Source of the DNA: Acidobacteriota bacterium
Lineage (GTDB): Bacteria > Acidobacteriota > Terriglobia > Bryobacterales > Bryobacteraceae
NCBI GenBank assembly: GCA_026394015.1
Contig: JAPKZA010000277.1
Span: 1-64,000, forward strand
Reading direction: 5' to 3'
Length of the DNA: 64,000 nt
In this document: positions 25,411-34,270 of the stretch, piece by piece
Layout of the letters: every line of letters starts with the position of its first letter
Numbering within the stretch: the first letter of the stretch is position 1
Notes under the pieces: model-generated
Seen by the model: the letters and a program-made list of their open reading frames with translations, nothing else
Database searches by the model: none
Told to the model about the DNA's origin: nothing
Position numbers and translations under genes: made by a program

Positions 25411-27360
25411 CTATCCGACGTTGCCGACGGTCTTGGCTCTGGCGGCTGGACGCATCGTAACAACCTGGGCTCGCTTACGCGGAGGCTCCGCGGCAGCAAG
25501 CCTCAGAACATGCTCGCTGGCGACATACTCGGGCACGAGTTCCTGAATCAACGGCACGATCTCGCCGAGCCGCCGATTGTCACAAAGGTGCCGCATATGG
25601 TTCAACTGCGAAAGGACCTGGGAGGTGGATGCCCCGCCTCCCGTAAACATTTTAATCTTGCGGTGAGAAGTGGGGATCGTCTCCTCATCGTTCAAATTCA
25701 GCTCTTCGTAGAGTTTTTCGCCGGGACGAATGCCGGAGAATTCGATCTTGATATCGGTGTCCGGAACCAGGCCGGAGAGCAGAATCAGCTTCCGGGCGAT
25801 ATCGACGATCTTCACCTGGCCGCCCATTTCGAGCACGAAGATCTCGCCGCCCTGGCCCATTACGGAGGCCTGGAGAACGAGTTGCGACGCCTCGGGAATC
25901 GTCATGAAGTAACGCCGCATGTCCGGATGGGTGACCGTTACCGGACCGCCCTTGGCGATCTGCTGCTTGAACAACGGGATCACGCTGCCGTTGCTGCCGA
26001 GGACGTTGCCGAAGCGGACGGCGACGAATCGGGTGGGGCCGGCGGGTAGAGAGCGAATCAGCAACTCGCACAGGCGCTTGGTGGCACCCATGACGCTGGT
26101 CGGGTGGACGGCCTTGTCCGAGGAGATCAGCACGAACTCCTCGGCGCCGTATTCGGCCGCGGCCTGGGCCACGTTCCACGTTCCAAATACGTTGTTGGTG
26201 ACAGCTTCAATCACGCTCGATTCCATGATCGGGACGTGCTTATAGGCGGCGGCGTGATAGACCATCGCCGGGCGGTGCCCCTTCATGACGGAGGACACCC
26301 GCTGCGCATCGCGGATATTCCCGATTTCGAGCACCAGGTTCAGCTCCGGAAAGGCGGCCCGCAATTCGCGCTCCAAATGGAACAGCGGCGTTTCGGCCAC
26401 TTCAAATGCGACCAAACGGGACGGGCGGAAGCGGGCGATTTGTCGGCACAACTCCGAGCCGATCGAACCAGCGGCACCGGTGACCATCACGACCTTCCCC
26501 TCGATCCGGCTGCGGAGGAGTTCGCGATCCAGCTCCACCGGATCGCGGGAGAGCAGATCCTGTACATCGACATCCCGGATTTGGGTGGCGATCGCCTTGC
26601 TTTCCATCATCTCGCCCAAGGTGGCCACGGTGCGGAACCGGACGCGGGCCTGTTGGCAATACTGCAGAAGTTCGACCATCTCCTCCGCCGTAGCCGAAGG
26701 CAGCGCAATGAGCACTTCGCGGACTCCCGTGCGACTGGCGATCCACTTCAAGTCCGCTCCCCGTCCCAGCACACTCGTGCCGTAGACGATGAAGTCGGTG
26801 AGGTTGGGATCATCGTCGATGAACCCAAGCACGTTGTAGCCGAGCGAAGGATTGGCGCGGGTTTCGGCGAGAAGGGCGACGCCGGCGCGTCCGGCCCCGT
26901 AGATGAGCACGTTCATACCGGGGGTCGCGGCCTTTGGCTGGCGGGCTTCAATCACCAGCCGGGCGGTCAGATAGCGGGTGCCGATGAAGAGGGAGCAAAG
27001 CATCAGATCCATGATCGGAATCGAGCGCGGGAAGCCAGCCGGGGCGAGCCAAAGCACGAGCGGCACACTGAGCAACGAGCCGATCAGGTTGGCCTTGCAG
27101 ACCTGGAGCATGTCATCGATCGAGAAGAACCTCCAGGCGCGGCGATCCAGTTGGTGCCACTGGAAGGCCGTCAGTTTGACGAGGATCCAGATCGCGAGAG
27201 CGACCTTCAGGTGCGGCACATACAGCGCGGGAATCTCGAACTCGAAGCGCAGCAGGAAGGCGCCGAATCCGGCCAGGGCGATCAGTGCCGCCTCAATGGC
27301 CGCGTGTAATAGTTGCGGCGCCCGCTGGGTGCTGGATGATGGATGGTGGTGCAGGAGCAT
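25411..27360 (-). CDS. FlaA1/CapD/PglF-like nucleotide-sugar 4,6-dehydratase (membrane-anchored, long form)
   Basis: A 649-residue protein of the WbpM/PglF type. The N-terminal part has about four membrane helices (to about residue 135), then a first Rossmann domain (VLIYGAGRAG, 151-160). The catalytic short-chain dehydrogenase domain starts at GAAGSIGSE (295-303). The active-site region LISSDKAVHPTSVMGATKR is intact. Members convert UDP-GlcNAc to the 4-keto-6-deoxy sugar, or epimerise it. The gene stands directly before an aminotransferase, a sugar-1-P transferase and an acetyltransferase in operon order, matching the bacillosamine pathway. Confidence 0.93.
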   Translation of the reverse strand: MLLHHHPSSSTQRAPQLLHAAIEAALIALAGFGAFLLRFEFEIPALYVPHLKVALAIWILVKLTAFQWHQLDRRAWRFFSIDDMLQVCKANLIGSLLSVPLVLWLAPAGFPRSIPIMDLMLCSLFIGTRYLTARLVIEARQPKAATPGMNVLIYGAGRAGVALLAETRANPSLGYNVLGFIDDDPNLTDFIVYGTSVLGRGADLKWIASRTGVREVLIALPSATAEEMVELLQYCQQARVRFRTVATLGEMMESKAIATQIRDVDVQDLLSRDPVELDRELLRSRIEGKVVMVTGAAGSIGSELCRQIARFRPSRLVAFEVAETPLFHLERELRAAFPELNLVLEIGNIRDAQRVSSVMKGHRPAMVYHAAAYKHVPIMESSVIEAVTNNVFGTWNVAQAAAEYGAEEFVLISSDKAVHPTSVMGATKRLCELLIRSLPAGPTRFVAVRFGNVLGSNGSVIPLFKQQIAKGGPVTVTHPDMRRYFMTIPEASQLVLQASVMGQGGEIFVLEMGGQVKIVDIARKLILLSGLVPDTDIKIEFSGIRPGEKLYEELNLNDEETIPTSHRKIKMFTGGGASTSQVLSQLNHMRHLCDNRRLGEIVPLIQELVPEYVASEHVLRLAAAEPPRKRAQVVTMRPAARAKTVGNVG

Positions 27361-27377
27361 GACGATGGGCCCTCCAG

Positions 27378-28574
27378 TTAGGCGTGGGAATTCGCACGGA
27401 GTGCGGGAGCGGCGACGGCAGGTGCGAGTTGATTCAGGGCCCGTGACAAGGCACCGGCAACCTCGTACACTTGCTGTTCGCTGAGATGGTTAAAGAACGG
27501 CAGGGCGATGGTCCGGTCAGCGACGTGTTCGGTGATGGGGAAATCGCCGCGCCGATAGCCGAACTGCTCGCGGTAGAAGTCCTGCAGGTGGATCGGCGCG
27601 AAGTAGTTGTTGCAGGCCACGCCTTCCTGGCGGAGCAGTTGCAGAACGCGGTCCCGGTCTTCCCGGCTGAACTCGTCGGCGAGGCGAATCACGTAGACGA
27701 ACCAGCTCATCTCCACTGCTCCGCTCGGTTGCGGAGGCAGAATCACCCCGGGCACGCCGGACAACACATGGTTGTAGGTTTCGGCCACGTTCTTGCGCAA
27801 GCGGAGGATCTCCTGGAGCCTCGTCAACTGCCCGAGGCCGAGGGCGCAGTTGATATCGGCGAGCCGATAGTTGTAGCCCAAGCGCTGGTGTTGCAGCCAC
27901 GCGCCGCCATCGCCGCGCCCTTGGTTGCGCCAACTGCGCGACAGTCGCGCGACGTTTTCGTCGTTGGTGACGACGGCGCCGCCCTCACCGGTCGTGATCT
28001 GCTTGTTCGGATAAAATGCGAACGCCCCGCTATCGCCAAAGCTGCCGGCCTTGCGTCCGCCGATGGTGGCGCCGATCGCTTCGCAGGCGTCTTCGATGAC
28101 GGACAGGCCGCGCCGGGCGGCGATCTGGTTGATGGCTGGCATATCCGACGGGTGCCCGAAGACGTGCACCGGGAGAATGCCGCGGGTCTTCGAGTTCACC
28201 GCCGCCGGGATCAACGCGGTATCGATGTTGTAGGTGTTGATGTCGATGTCGACGAAACGCGGGATGGCCCGTTCATAGAGCATGCAGTTGGCCGAGGCAA
28301 CGAAGCTGAACGGGGTGGTGATGACCTCGTCCCCATCGGCAATGCCCGCCGCCTTCACGCAGAGATGAAGGGCACTGGTGCCCGAGTTGACGGCGACGGC
28401 AAAGCGGGTGCCGGCGGCGGCGGCCATGGCCTCCTCAAAGGCCGGGAGTAGCGGGCCCAGGCTGAGAGTGGGGCCGCTGAGCACGTCCATGACGCGCTGG
28501 CGATCTTCGGCGGTAACGTCGGGCGAGGACAGGGGAATCGGTTGGGAGACGCGCGTGGCGGCGAGATTCGACAT
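27378..28574 (-). CDS. DegT/DnrJ/EryC1/StrS sugar aminotransferase (PglE-like)
   Basis: A 398-residue PLP enzyme that aminates keto-sugars. NSGTSALHL (63-71) binds the cofactor phosphate, EDACEAIGA carries the Asp to the ring nitrogen, and FYPNKQITTGEGG holds the Schiff-base Lys191. ATG 28574 is chosen because the open frame upstream is only a shadow of the phosphoglycosyltransferase gene. Position next to the 4,6-dehydratase suggests a UDP-4-amino-4,6-dideoxy sugar as product. Confidence 0.93.
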   Translation of the reverse strand: MSNLAATRVSQPIPLSSPDVTAEDRQRVMDVLSGPTLSLGPLLPAFEEAMAAAAGTRFAVAVNSGTSALHLCVKAAGIADGDEVITTPFSFVASANCMLYERAIPRFVDIDINTYNIDTALIPAAVNSKTRGILPVHVFGHPSDMPAINQIAARRGLSVIEDACEAIGATIGGRKAGSFGDSGAFAFYPNKQITTGEGGAVVTNDENVARLSRSWRNQGRGDGGAWLQHQRLGYNYRLADINCALGLGQLTRLQEILRLRKNVAETYNHVLSGVPGVILPPQPSGAVEMSWFVYVIRLADEFSREDRDRVLQLLRQEGVACNNYFAPIHLQDFYREQFGYRRGDFPITEHVADRTIALPFFNHLSEQQVYEVAGALSRALNQLAPAVAAPALRANSHA

Positions 28575-28588
28575 GAGTTGTGTTTTCC

Positions 28589-29245
28589 TTAAAAGATCGA
28601 TTTGATGGGTTCCGAGGTAGGCAGACCATGGTCCGCGGGGGTACCGAAAAACTCTTCCATGGAGGCGTGACCTTCCTTGGCGATTCCCGCCGCGGTCACT
28701 ACCGTCCAGAACGTGAGCACCAGGATTTTGAGGTCCAGGCCGAGGCTGCGGTGGTCGACATACCAAACGTCGAGCGACAGCTTCCGAGCCCAGGAGATTT
28801 CGTTGCGACCATTCACCTGCGCCCAGCCCGTAATCCCCGGGGGGACGGTCTGGCGCCGGCGCTGTTCGGCCGAGTAGCGGGGCAGGTACCGAACCTCTAA
28901 GGGCCGCGGGCCCACCAGACTCATGTCGCCCTTCAGGACGCTCCACAACTGCGGAAGCTCGTCGAGGCTTGCGGCGCGGAGCAACTTGCCGAAGGCGGTC
29001 AGCCGTATTTCCTCTTTCAAAAGCTGTCCCTGCGCGTCGCGCGCATTGGTCATGGTGCGGAACTTGATGCAGTCGAAGGTTTTCTCTTGATAGCCGGGCC
29101 GCGGGTGTCGAAAGATCACGGGGCTGCCGAGTTTCCAGCGAACCAGCACCGCGACGACGGCCATCACCGGAGCCAAAACGAGCATGGCGGTGGCCGAGAT
29201 CACGATGTCGAGGGCGCGTTTCGAGTAAGGGTAAAGTGTACGCAT
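28589..29245 (-). CDS. Phosphoglycosyltransferase (PglC/WcaJ family, initiating sugar transferase)
   Basis: A 218-residue monotopic enzyme that moves a sugar-1-phosphate from UDP-sugar to undecaprenyl phosphate. It has one re-entrant N-terminal helix (ALDIVISATAMLVLAPVMAV), then FDCIKFRTM, the catalytic-region motif SLDELPQLWSVLKGDMSLVG, and GITGWAQVNGRNEI. The small size matches PglC-type enzymes rather than long WbaP/WcaJ forms. It should start assembly of the repeat unit, with the amino sugar made by neighbouring enzymes as the likely substrate. Confidence 0.93.
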   Translation of the reverse strand: MRTLYPYSKRALDIVISATAMLVLAPVMAVVAVLVRWKLGSPVIFRHPRPGYQEKTFDCIKFRTMTNARDAQGQLLKEEIRLTAFGKLLRAASLDELPQLWSVLKGDMSLVGPRPLEVRYLPRYSAEQRRRQTVPPGITGWAQVNGRNEISWARKLSLDVWYVDHRSLGLDLKILVLTFWTVVTAAGIAKEGHASMEEFFGTPADHGLPTSEPIKSIF

Positions 29246-29249
29246 TGGC

Positions 29250-29963
29250 TTATCTCCGCCCCGCGGCGGTGGCGTCGCCCAGGTAGCGCTCGCCGATCCG
29301 TCGTTCGTGGATCGCCCGCGCCGGCACCCCGTAGGCCACTACCGAGTCACGGATGTCGCGGACAACCACCGCCCCTGCCCCCACCACCACGTGTTCGCCG
29401 ATCGTGATTTCCTGAATGACCGAAGCGCCGATCCCGACGCTGGTGTACGCGCCGATCCGGACCCCGCCCCCGACCGCCGCCGCCGGGGCCAGGCTCGAAA
29501 AGTGCCCCATGACGGAATCGTGATCGAGCGACGAGCCCGTATTCAAAAGGCACCCGCCGCCTACCTTCGCCGACGGGCTGATGATCGCTCCTGCGGCGAC
29601 GACGGTACCAGCTCCGATCGTGACATCGGCACCAATCTGGGCCGAGGGATGGATGACCAGGCCGAACCGAATCGCGGGACAAAGCTGCAGCATTTCGAGG
29701 GTGATTCTCGCCCGGGCCCAGTTATCGCCGATCGCCACCACCGCTTCCAGATCCGGGCAGCGGTGCAGCATCTCGGGAAGTTCCTCCATGGTGCCCGACA
29801 CAACCAAAGAGCCGCACGGCGTGCCGATCGGCTTGTACCGGTCGAGCACACTGACGATTTGATAAACGCCTTGCCGCCGTACGATGTCGAAGACGACTTT
29901 CGCATGCCCAGCCGCGCCGTAAACGACGAGGGGCTTGGGGGCGGGTGGGAGGATGAAAAGCAT
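29250..29963 (-). CDS. PglD/NeuD-like sugar N- or O-acetyltransferase
   Basis: A 237-residue enzyme with an N-terminal Rossmann-like sugar-binding domain (LVVYGAAGHAKVVFDIVRR) and a left-handed beta-helix made of hexapeptide repeats (IGADVTIGAGTVVAAGAIIS and following). A probable catalytic His is in LDHDSVMG. ATG 29963 follows AGGA-type bases on the minus strand. Placed beside PglF-, PglE- and PglC-like genes, the most likely job is acetylation of the 4-amino group of a UDP-dideoxy sugar. NeuD-type O-acetylation is the alternative. Confidence 0.88.
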   Translation of the reverse strand: MLFILPPAPKPLVVYGAAGHAKVVFDIVRRQGVYQIVSVLDRYKPIGTPCGSLVVSGTMEELPEMLHRCPDLEAVVAIGDNWARARITLEMLQLCPAIRFGLVIHPSAQIGADVTIGAGTVVAAGAIISPSAKVGGGCLLNTGSSLDHDSVMGHFSSLAPAAAVGGGVRIGAYTSVGIGASVIQEITIGEHVVVGAGAVVVRDIRDSVVAYGVPARAIHERRIGERYLGDATAAGRR

Positions 29964-29977
29964 AGGAAGTATGGGTT

Positions 29978-31168
29978 TTAGACGATCGAACGGGCGGCCA
30001 CCGGATCGAGCGCGAGGCTCGACGCCAAGCTCTGGTACTCGGCCATCCACAGGCTGTTGAGGCGCTGGTCAGAAAAGTTTGTGCGAACGTGTGCCATGCC
30101 GGCTTGCCCCATTTCGCGGCGCCGCGCGGGGTCGGCGGCGAGCTGCAAAATAGCGGCGGCCAGCAGACCCGGTTCGCGCGGGGCAACCAGAATCCCGGTC
30201 ACTCCGTTGACTACGGAATCGACCAGTCCGGGCACCAGGCTCGAAACGATCGGCACCCCCATGGCCCCAGCCTCAAGCGCTACCTGCGACAGGCCTTCGC
30301 GAAACGTTGGCAAAACACAGATATCGGTTGCGCTGTAGAGCGCGGGGATCTGCGCCGTAGGGACGCCGCCCGTCAGGTGGACCGAGGGGTCCTGACGAAG
30401 CCGCGCCAGCGCTGCTGGAGCTACAGGGTCGGTCGAATCGTCTTCGCCGGCGAGTAACAGGTGCATGTTCGGATGGCGGGCCGTCACCTCCGGCCAAGCG
30501 TCGGCCAGCACGTCGATGCCCTTGTCTTTGGCCAGCCGCCCGATGAAGGTGACGAGAGTGGCCTCTTGCGGAATGCGCAGCGCCTTACGCGCTGCCACTC
30601 GCTCGTTGGTCGGCTGAAAGCGGTCGAGATCGATACCGGAGCAGGATCCGGATCCTAACGTAAATACCTTCTCCGCCGCACAGAGCTTGAGCGCAACGAC
30701 CTCGCGCTGCAAGGAAGGACTAACACAATAGGTCCGCGTGGAAAGCGCCGCGCTGGTCCGCTCGGCGGCTTCCAGCACCTGCCGCCAGAGGCCGGTCCGC
30801 GTCAACAAGGGCAAGCCATGAACCGTGTAGAGGCGGACCGGGACCCGCGCGATGGTCGCCGCGATCATCCCCAGCAAGCCGGCCTTCGGCGTATGGGCAT
30901 GAACCACCTGAGGCCGCAGCCGGCGCATCAACCGCACGAGGCGCCCAAGGGAAACCGCATCTTGGCGCGGGCGCACCTGACGTTCCATCGGCACGCCGTG
31001 CGTCGAAATTCCGCACTCCCGGCCCAACCGGTCCAACTCCTCGCCCGGCGAAGAAACCGCGTGCACGTCAAAGCCTGCTTCGGCCAGCGAACGCAATTGG
31101 CGCGGAAAAAACGCGACCATGGTCTGCGGCACGGTGGTCAGCACGAGGATCCGAGGTAAGGCGCTCAT
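29978..31168 (-). CDS. Glycosyltransferase family 4
   Basis: A 396-residue GT-B enzyme. The N-terminal acceptor domain has HAHTPKAGLLGMIAA, close to WbpU/PglA-like enzymes that act on diNAcBac carriers. The donor domain has FIGRLAKDKGIDVLADAW and the retaining-GT E-x7-E region FREGLSQVALEAGAMGVP. ATG 31168 overlaps the previous stop by 4 bases. It may add the second sugar of the repeat unit. No membrane segment is present. Confidence 0.9.
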   Translation of the reverse strand: MSALPRILVLTTVPQTMVAFFPRQLRSLAEAGFDVHAVSSPGEELDRLGRECGISTHGVPMERQVRPRQDAVSLGRLVRLMRRLRPQVVHAHTPKAGLLGMIAATIARVPVRLYTVHGLPLLTRTGLWRQVLEAAERTSAALSTRTYCVSPSLQREVVALKLCAAEKVFTLGSGSCSGIDLDRFQPTNERVAARKALRIPQEATLVTFIGRLAKDKGIDVLADAWPEVTARHPNMHLLLAGEDDSTDPVAPAALARLRQDPSVHLTGGVPTAQIPALYSATDICVLPTFREGLSQVALEAGAMGVPIVSSLVPGLVDSVVNGVTGILVAPREPGLLAAAILQLAADPARRREMGQAGMAHVRTNFSDQRLNSLWMAEYQSLASSLALDPVAARSIV

Positions 31169-32019
31169 GCCAGCACCGCCACCAGAGATTGCCACTCCTC
31201 GGCCTCCACCGTCGTTAGCTGCTCTTCCCGAATTCGCAGCCATTGGTAGCGGGCGGAGATGGTGACCAGCCCCGCATCCATCACTGTCTTGAACCCTTCC
31301 GCCGTCGCCGCGCGAAGGAACAGCCCCGTGCCCAACTCTTGATGGCGAGCCCGCAGATAGCGGATCCGGCCAAGCCGGGTCTTGAGCCGCTTGCTGAACC
31401 CGCCCCGCATCTCGCGGTAGCCGTAGAGCACGCCCGGCAAGTTCGCAAACTGGCTTCGCTCGTAAGCCCGATAGAGCAGTTCAATGTCTTCAAAACGCAA
31501 CGCCGTGGGGTCGTACAGATGCTGCCGATACCACTCCGCGCGGGCCATCCACGTCGGATGCGCCAAGCCGAAGCCGAGCGCGGGATTGGCCACCACCCCG
31601 GCATGCTCCGGCGGTGCCAAGCGCTTGCCAATCGGGCTGCCGTCCTCTTCGCAGATCAACATGCCGCAACCGACGACGTCGACGGCGGAGTGACTCCGCA
31701 GATACTCCACCTGCAACCGCAGCCGGTCCGGGTAGCTGATATCGTCCGCGTCCATCCGCGCAATCAGAGTGCCCCGCGCCCGTCCGATGCACTCGTTCAA
31801 ACGTCCGGCCAAGCCCTTCGTCTTCCCGTCCGACCACACGACCAAGCGGGGGTCGTCGATCGAACGCGCCAGTTCCAGGCTGCCGTCGGTCGAACCGTCG
31901 TCGCACAGTAGCAGCTCCCAATTGGTGTACGTCTGCCGCTCGATCGAACGCAGCGCCGCGGTGAAGGCCGGGCCGGGGTTGAGGAACGGTAGGATGACGC
32001 TAACGAGAGGCGTTTCCAT
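31165..32019 (-). CDS. Glycosyltransferase family 2
   Basis: A 284-residue GT-A enzyme. VSVILPFLNPGPAF begins the nucleotide-binding fold, LLCDDGSTDGS follows, and ARMDADDISYPDR carries the metal-binding Asp-x-Asp (residues 90-92). The order of motifs and the length fit inverting GT2 enzymes of capsule and O-antigen loci. It overlaps the genes on both sides by 1-4 bases, so translation is coupled. Confidence 0.9.
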   Translation of the reverse strand: METPLVSVILPFLNPGPAFTAALRSIERQTYTNWELLLCDDGSTDGSLELARSIDDPRLVVWSDGKTKGLAGRLNECIGRARGTLIARMDADDISYPDRLRLQVEYLRSHSAVDVVGCGMLICEEDGSPIGKRLAPPEHAGVVANPALGFGLAHPTWMARAEWYRQHLYDPTALRFEDIELLYRAYERSQFANLPGVLYGYREMRGGFSKRLKTRLGRIRYLRARHQELGTGLFLRAATAEGFKTVMDAGLVTISARYQWLRIREEQLTTVEAEEWQSLVAVLA

Positions 32020-33152
32020 TAGTGTCGCGGCTCCGCCCGATACACATCGCCCAACTCTTTCGTGATGCTTTCCCAAGCGAACCGGCGCGCGTTGGTGACC
32101 GCCGCCTCGCTGAACTGTTGACGCATCGAGGAGTTGTCCATCAGCACCCGAAGCTGCTGCGTCAAGTCCTCCCGGTCGCCGGAGCGGAACAGCAGCCCGC
32201 TGGACCGATCGACCACCTCGGGAAGCCCACCGTGATTGCTGCAGACCACCGGCCGACCGCAGGCCTGCGCCTCAATCGCCGCCATCCCGAACATCTCGTT
32301 GTCGCGCGTCGGCAACACGAAAACATCCGCCATGTTGTAGACCGAAGGCAGCACCGCTTCGTCCACCGGGCCCAGGTACAAGCCCTCGTTCGCCTTCAAC
32401 TTGTTGGTGATTTCGTCGGAGCCTTCATGGCCAAACTGGCCGATCGGCCCGGCAATCACCAGCCGGATCTTGCGCCCTTCGGCGCGCAGCTTGGCGTAAG
32501 CATCAACGAGCAGATCAGTGCCCTTCTGCTGGCAAACCCGGCCAACGTAAACCAGTACAAACTCATCGCCAATCCCCAACGCGGCGCGGCGGCCAGCGGC
32601 GGCCGCGGCATCCGGATGGAACTGCTGCAGGCTGACGCCGTTGTACAGAACCTGCATCCGGTCTTCCGGGATCGACCAATAAGCCGCCGACTCCCGCCGA
32701 CAGTAGTCCGAGACCGGTAGCAGCGACGAGAACGACCGCAGTGCCCGCTGGTACCAAGGGAAGAACGGATTCTCTTTCCCCCGCCGAAAAATGAAGTAGT
32801 CGAACGACAAAAACGTCTTCGCGTTGATGCCTCGCGCGAAGAGGTTTGCAAACGCCGCCCCCTCGGCGAGGCCATGGAAATGGATCACTTCCGGAGCCAC
32901 GCGCTTGACGTCGCGCAGGCTCTTGGTCAAAAATTCGGCCGCGCGCAGAATCCCCTGTCGGCGGCATTCGACGCCACGGATCTCGGCGCCAAAGTATTCG
33001 GTGGACCGGTTCTGGTCTTCAGCAGAATAGACGATCACGCGCGAACCCTGCTGGGCCTGCCGTGCGGCTACCTCCCGCATGCGGCGTTCGGTGGCACCGC
33101 CCAGGTTATAGAGAATCGGCAGATGCGGTGGGCCGATGTGGACGATGGTCAT
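32019..33152 (-). CDS. Glycosyltransferase family 4
   Basis: A 377-residue GT-B enzyme. It starts MTIVHIGPPHLPILYNLGGA, a sugar-acceptor-side loop common in GT4. The donor domain has LVYVGRVCQQKGTDLLVDAY and the E-x7-E-type segment EMFGMAAIEAQACGRPVV. TAATG overlap with the GT2 gene and ATGA overlap with the upstream GT4 gene show tight coupling. Donor and acceptor sugars cannot be told from sequence. Confidence 0.9.
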   Translation of the reverse strand: MTIVHIGPPHLPILYNLGGATERRMREVAARQAQQGSRVIVYSAEDQNRSTEYFGAEIRGVECRRQGILRAAEFLTKSLRDVKRVAPEVIHFHGLAEGAAFANLFARGINAKTFLSFDYFIFRRGKENPFFPWYQRALRSFSSLLPVSDYCRRESAAYWSIPEDRMQVLYNGVSLQQFHPDAAAAAGRRAALGIGDEFVLVYVGRVCQQKGTDLLVDAYAKLRAEGRKIRLVIAGPIGQFGHEGSDEITNKLKANEGLYLGPVDEAVLPSVYNMADVFVLPTRDNEMFGMAAIEAQACGRPVVCSNHGGLPEVVDRSSGLLFRSGDREDLTQQLRVLMDNSSMRQQFSEAAVTNARRFAWESITKELGDVYRAEPRH

Positions 33153-34270
33153 AGCGCCGCCGCCACCTTGTTCGCAGGGGCGCTCGGCGGACCGGCCGTT
33201 CCCATCCAGCGCGCGGCCGCCCGCGCCAACGTCCGCGACGCCGAAAACTTAGCGGCATGCCGACGCGGGCTGACGCCGATCATCTTCTCGTACAGTTCCA
33301 AGTGACGGCTGATCATCGTCGGGATCGCGAACGTATCTCTGGCGTACTGGCTCATCGCTTCGCCATCGGCCTGATACCGGGCGTAGTTATCGAAAACGTT
33401 GGCGATCGCCTCGGCGATCTTTTCCATCGACCGGTCTTCCAGCACGACGCCAAACCGGTCGGCCTGCTCCGGAATGCCGCCCACGGCGCTGGCGACGAAG
33501 GGCAACCCGCACAGCATCGCCTCGGTAATCACGGACGGTAACGCCTCGGTTTCGCTCGGCAGCACGAGCAGATCGCTCTTTTGATACAGCGCCGCCAACT
33601 CCTGCGGATCCACCTTGCCACGGAAGTGCACCCGTTTCGCCAGGCCGATGGAGGCCGCGTACGCCATCAGCTCTTTTTCGATTTGCGGGTTCTGATAAAC
33701 CAGCGTCAGTTCGCAGTCGTGCGCCAGGCTCGCCATCGCGCGCATCAACACGTCGCAGCGCTTAATCGGAATCAACTGCGCGCTGAAAAGGATCTGCCAC
33801 GGCGCGCCCTGGCCGGCTCGATTGTCCCGCCGGTAGTTGTACTTAGTTACATCGATGCCATTCGGAATCGCGGTCAGCACCGCGCCATCGAACGAGTACG
33901 CCTGTCGGGCCCCCTCGGCTTCCATATTCGAGAGGCTCACCACGGCGTCGACGCAAGAAAACACATATCGCATGGCGACGCGCCGCGTGCGGCTCAACGA
34001 TCCTGCCGCCATGTGGCTCGTCGCGTGGGGCGTGAAGAGAAACGGAGTGGACGAAGGATCCCCCGCCATCCGCAGCGCTCCGTAGCTGAGGTGGTGCACG
34101 TGGACGATATCGAACTTACTGAAGTCCGCTTCGTCGTAGTGGCTCAGCGTCGTCACTTCGTGGCCCGCCTCCCGGAACCCGGTTTCGAGTGTCGTCTCCG
34201 GCGTAATCTTCAGGTAGTTCGAACGAGCGCCACCTTTGTTATAAATACCGCCGACCAAACAAATCTTCAT
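33149..34270 (-). CDS. Glycosyltransferase family 4
   Basis: A 373-residue GT-B enzyme. ATG 34270 (MKICLVGGIYNKGGARS) overlaps the upstream stop by one base. The longer open frame upstream is a shadow of the polymerase gene. Donor domain: ILFSAQLIPIKRCDVLMRAM and ETEALPSVITEAMLCGLPFV, the latter carrying the E-x7-E pattern of retaining GT4. The C-terminus has an extra basic, Ala-rich tail of about 40 residues not needed for the fold. Confidence 0.9.
   Translation of the reverse strand: MKICLVGGIYNKGGARSNYLKITPETTLETGFREAGHEVTTLSHYDEADFSKFDIVHVHHLSYGALRMAGDPSSTPFLFTPHATSHMAAGSLSRTRRVAMRYVFSCVDAVVSLSNMEAEGARQAYSFDGAVLTAIPNGIDVTKYNYRRDNRAGQGAPWQILFSAQLIPIKRCDVLMRAMASLAHDCELTLVYQNPQIEKELMAYAASIGLAKRVHFRGKVDPQELAALYQKSDLLVLPSETEALPSVITEAMLCGLPFVASAVGGIPEQADRFGVVLEDRSMEKIAEAIANVFDNYARYQADGEAMSQYARDTFAIPTMISRHLELYEKMIGVSPRRHAAKFSASRTLARAAARWMGTAGPPSAPANKVAAAL

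Noticed and set aside
28575-28946. Upstream extension of the DegT aminotransferase frame by 124 codons
   Set aside because: The extension lies wholly inside the phosphoglycosyltransferase gene in another frame, and family proteins begin near the chosen ATG.
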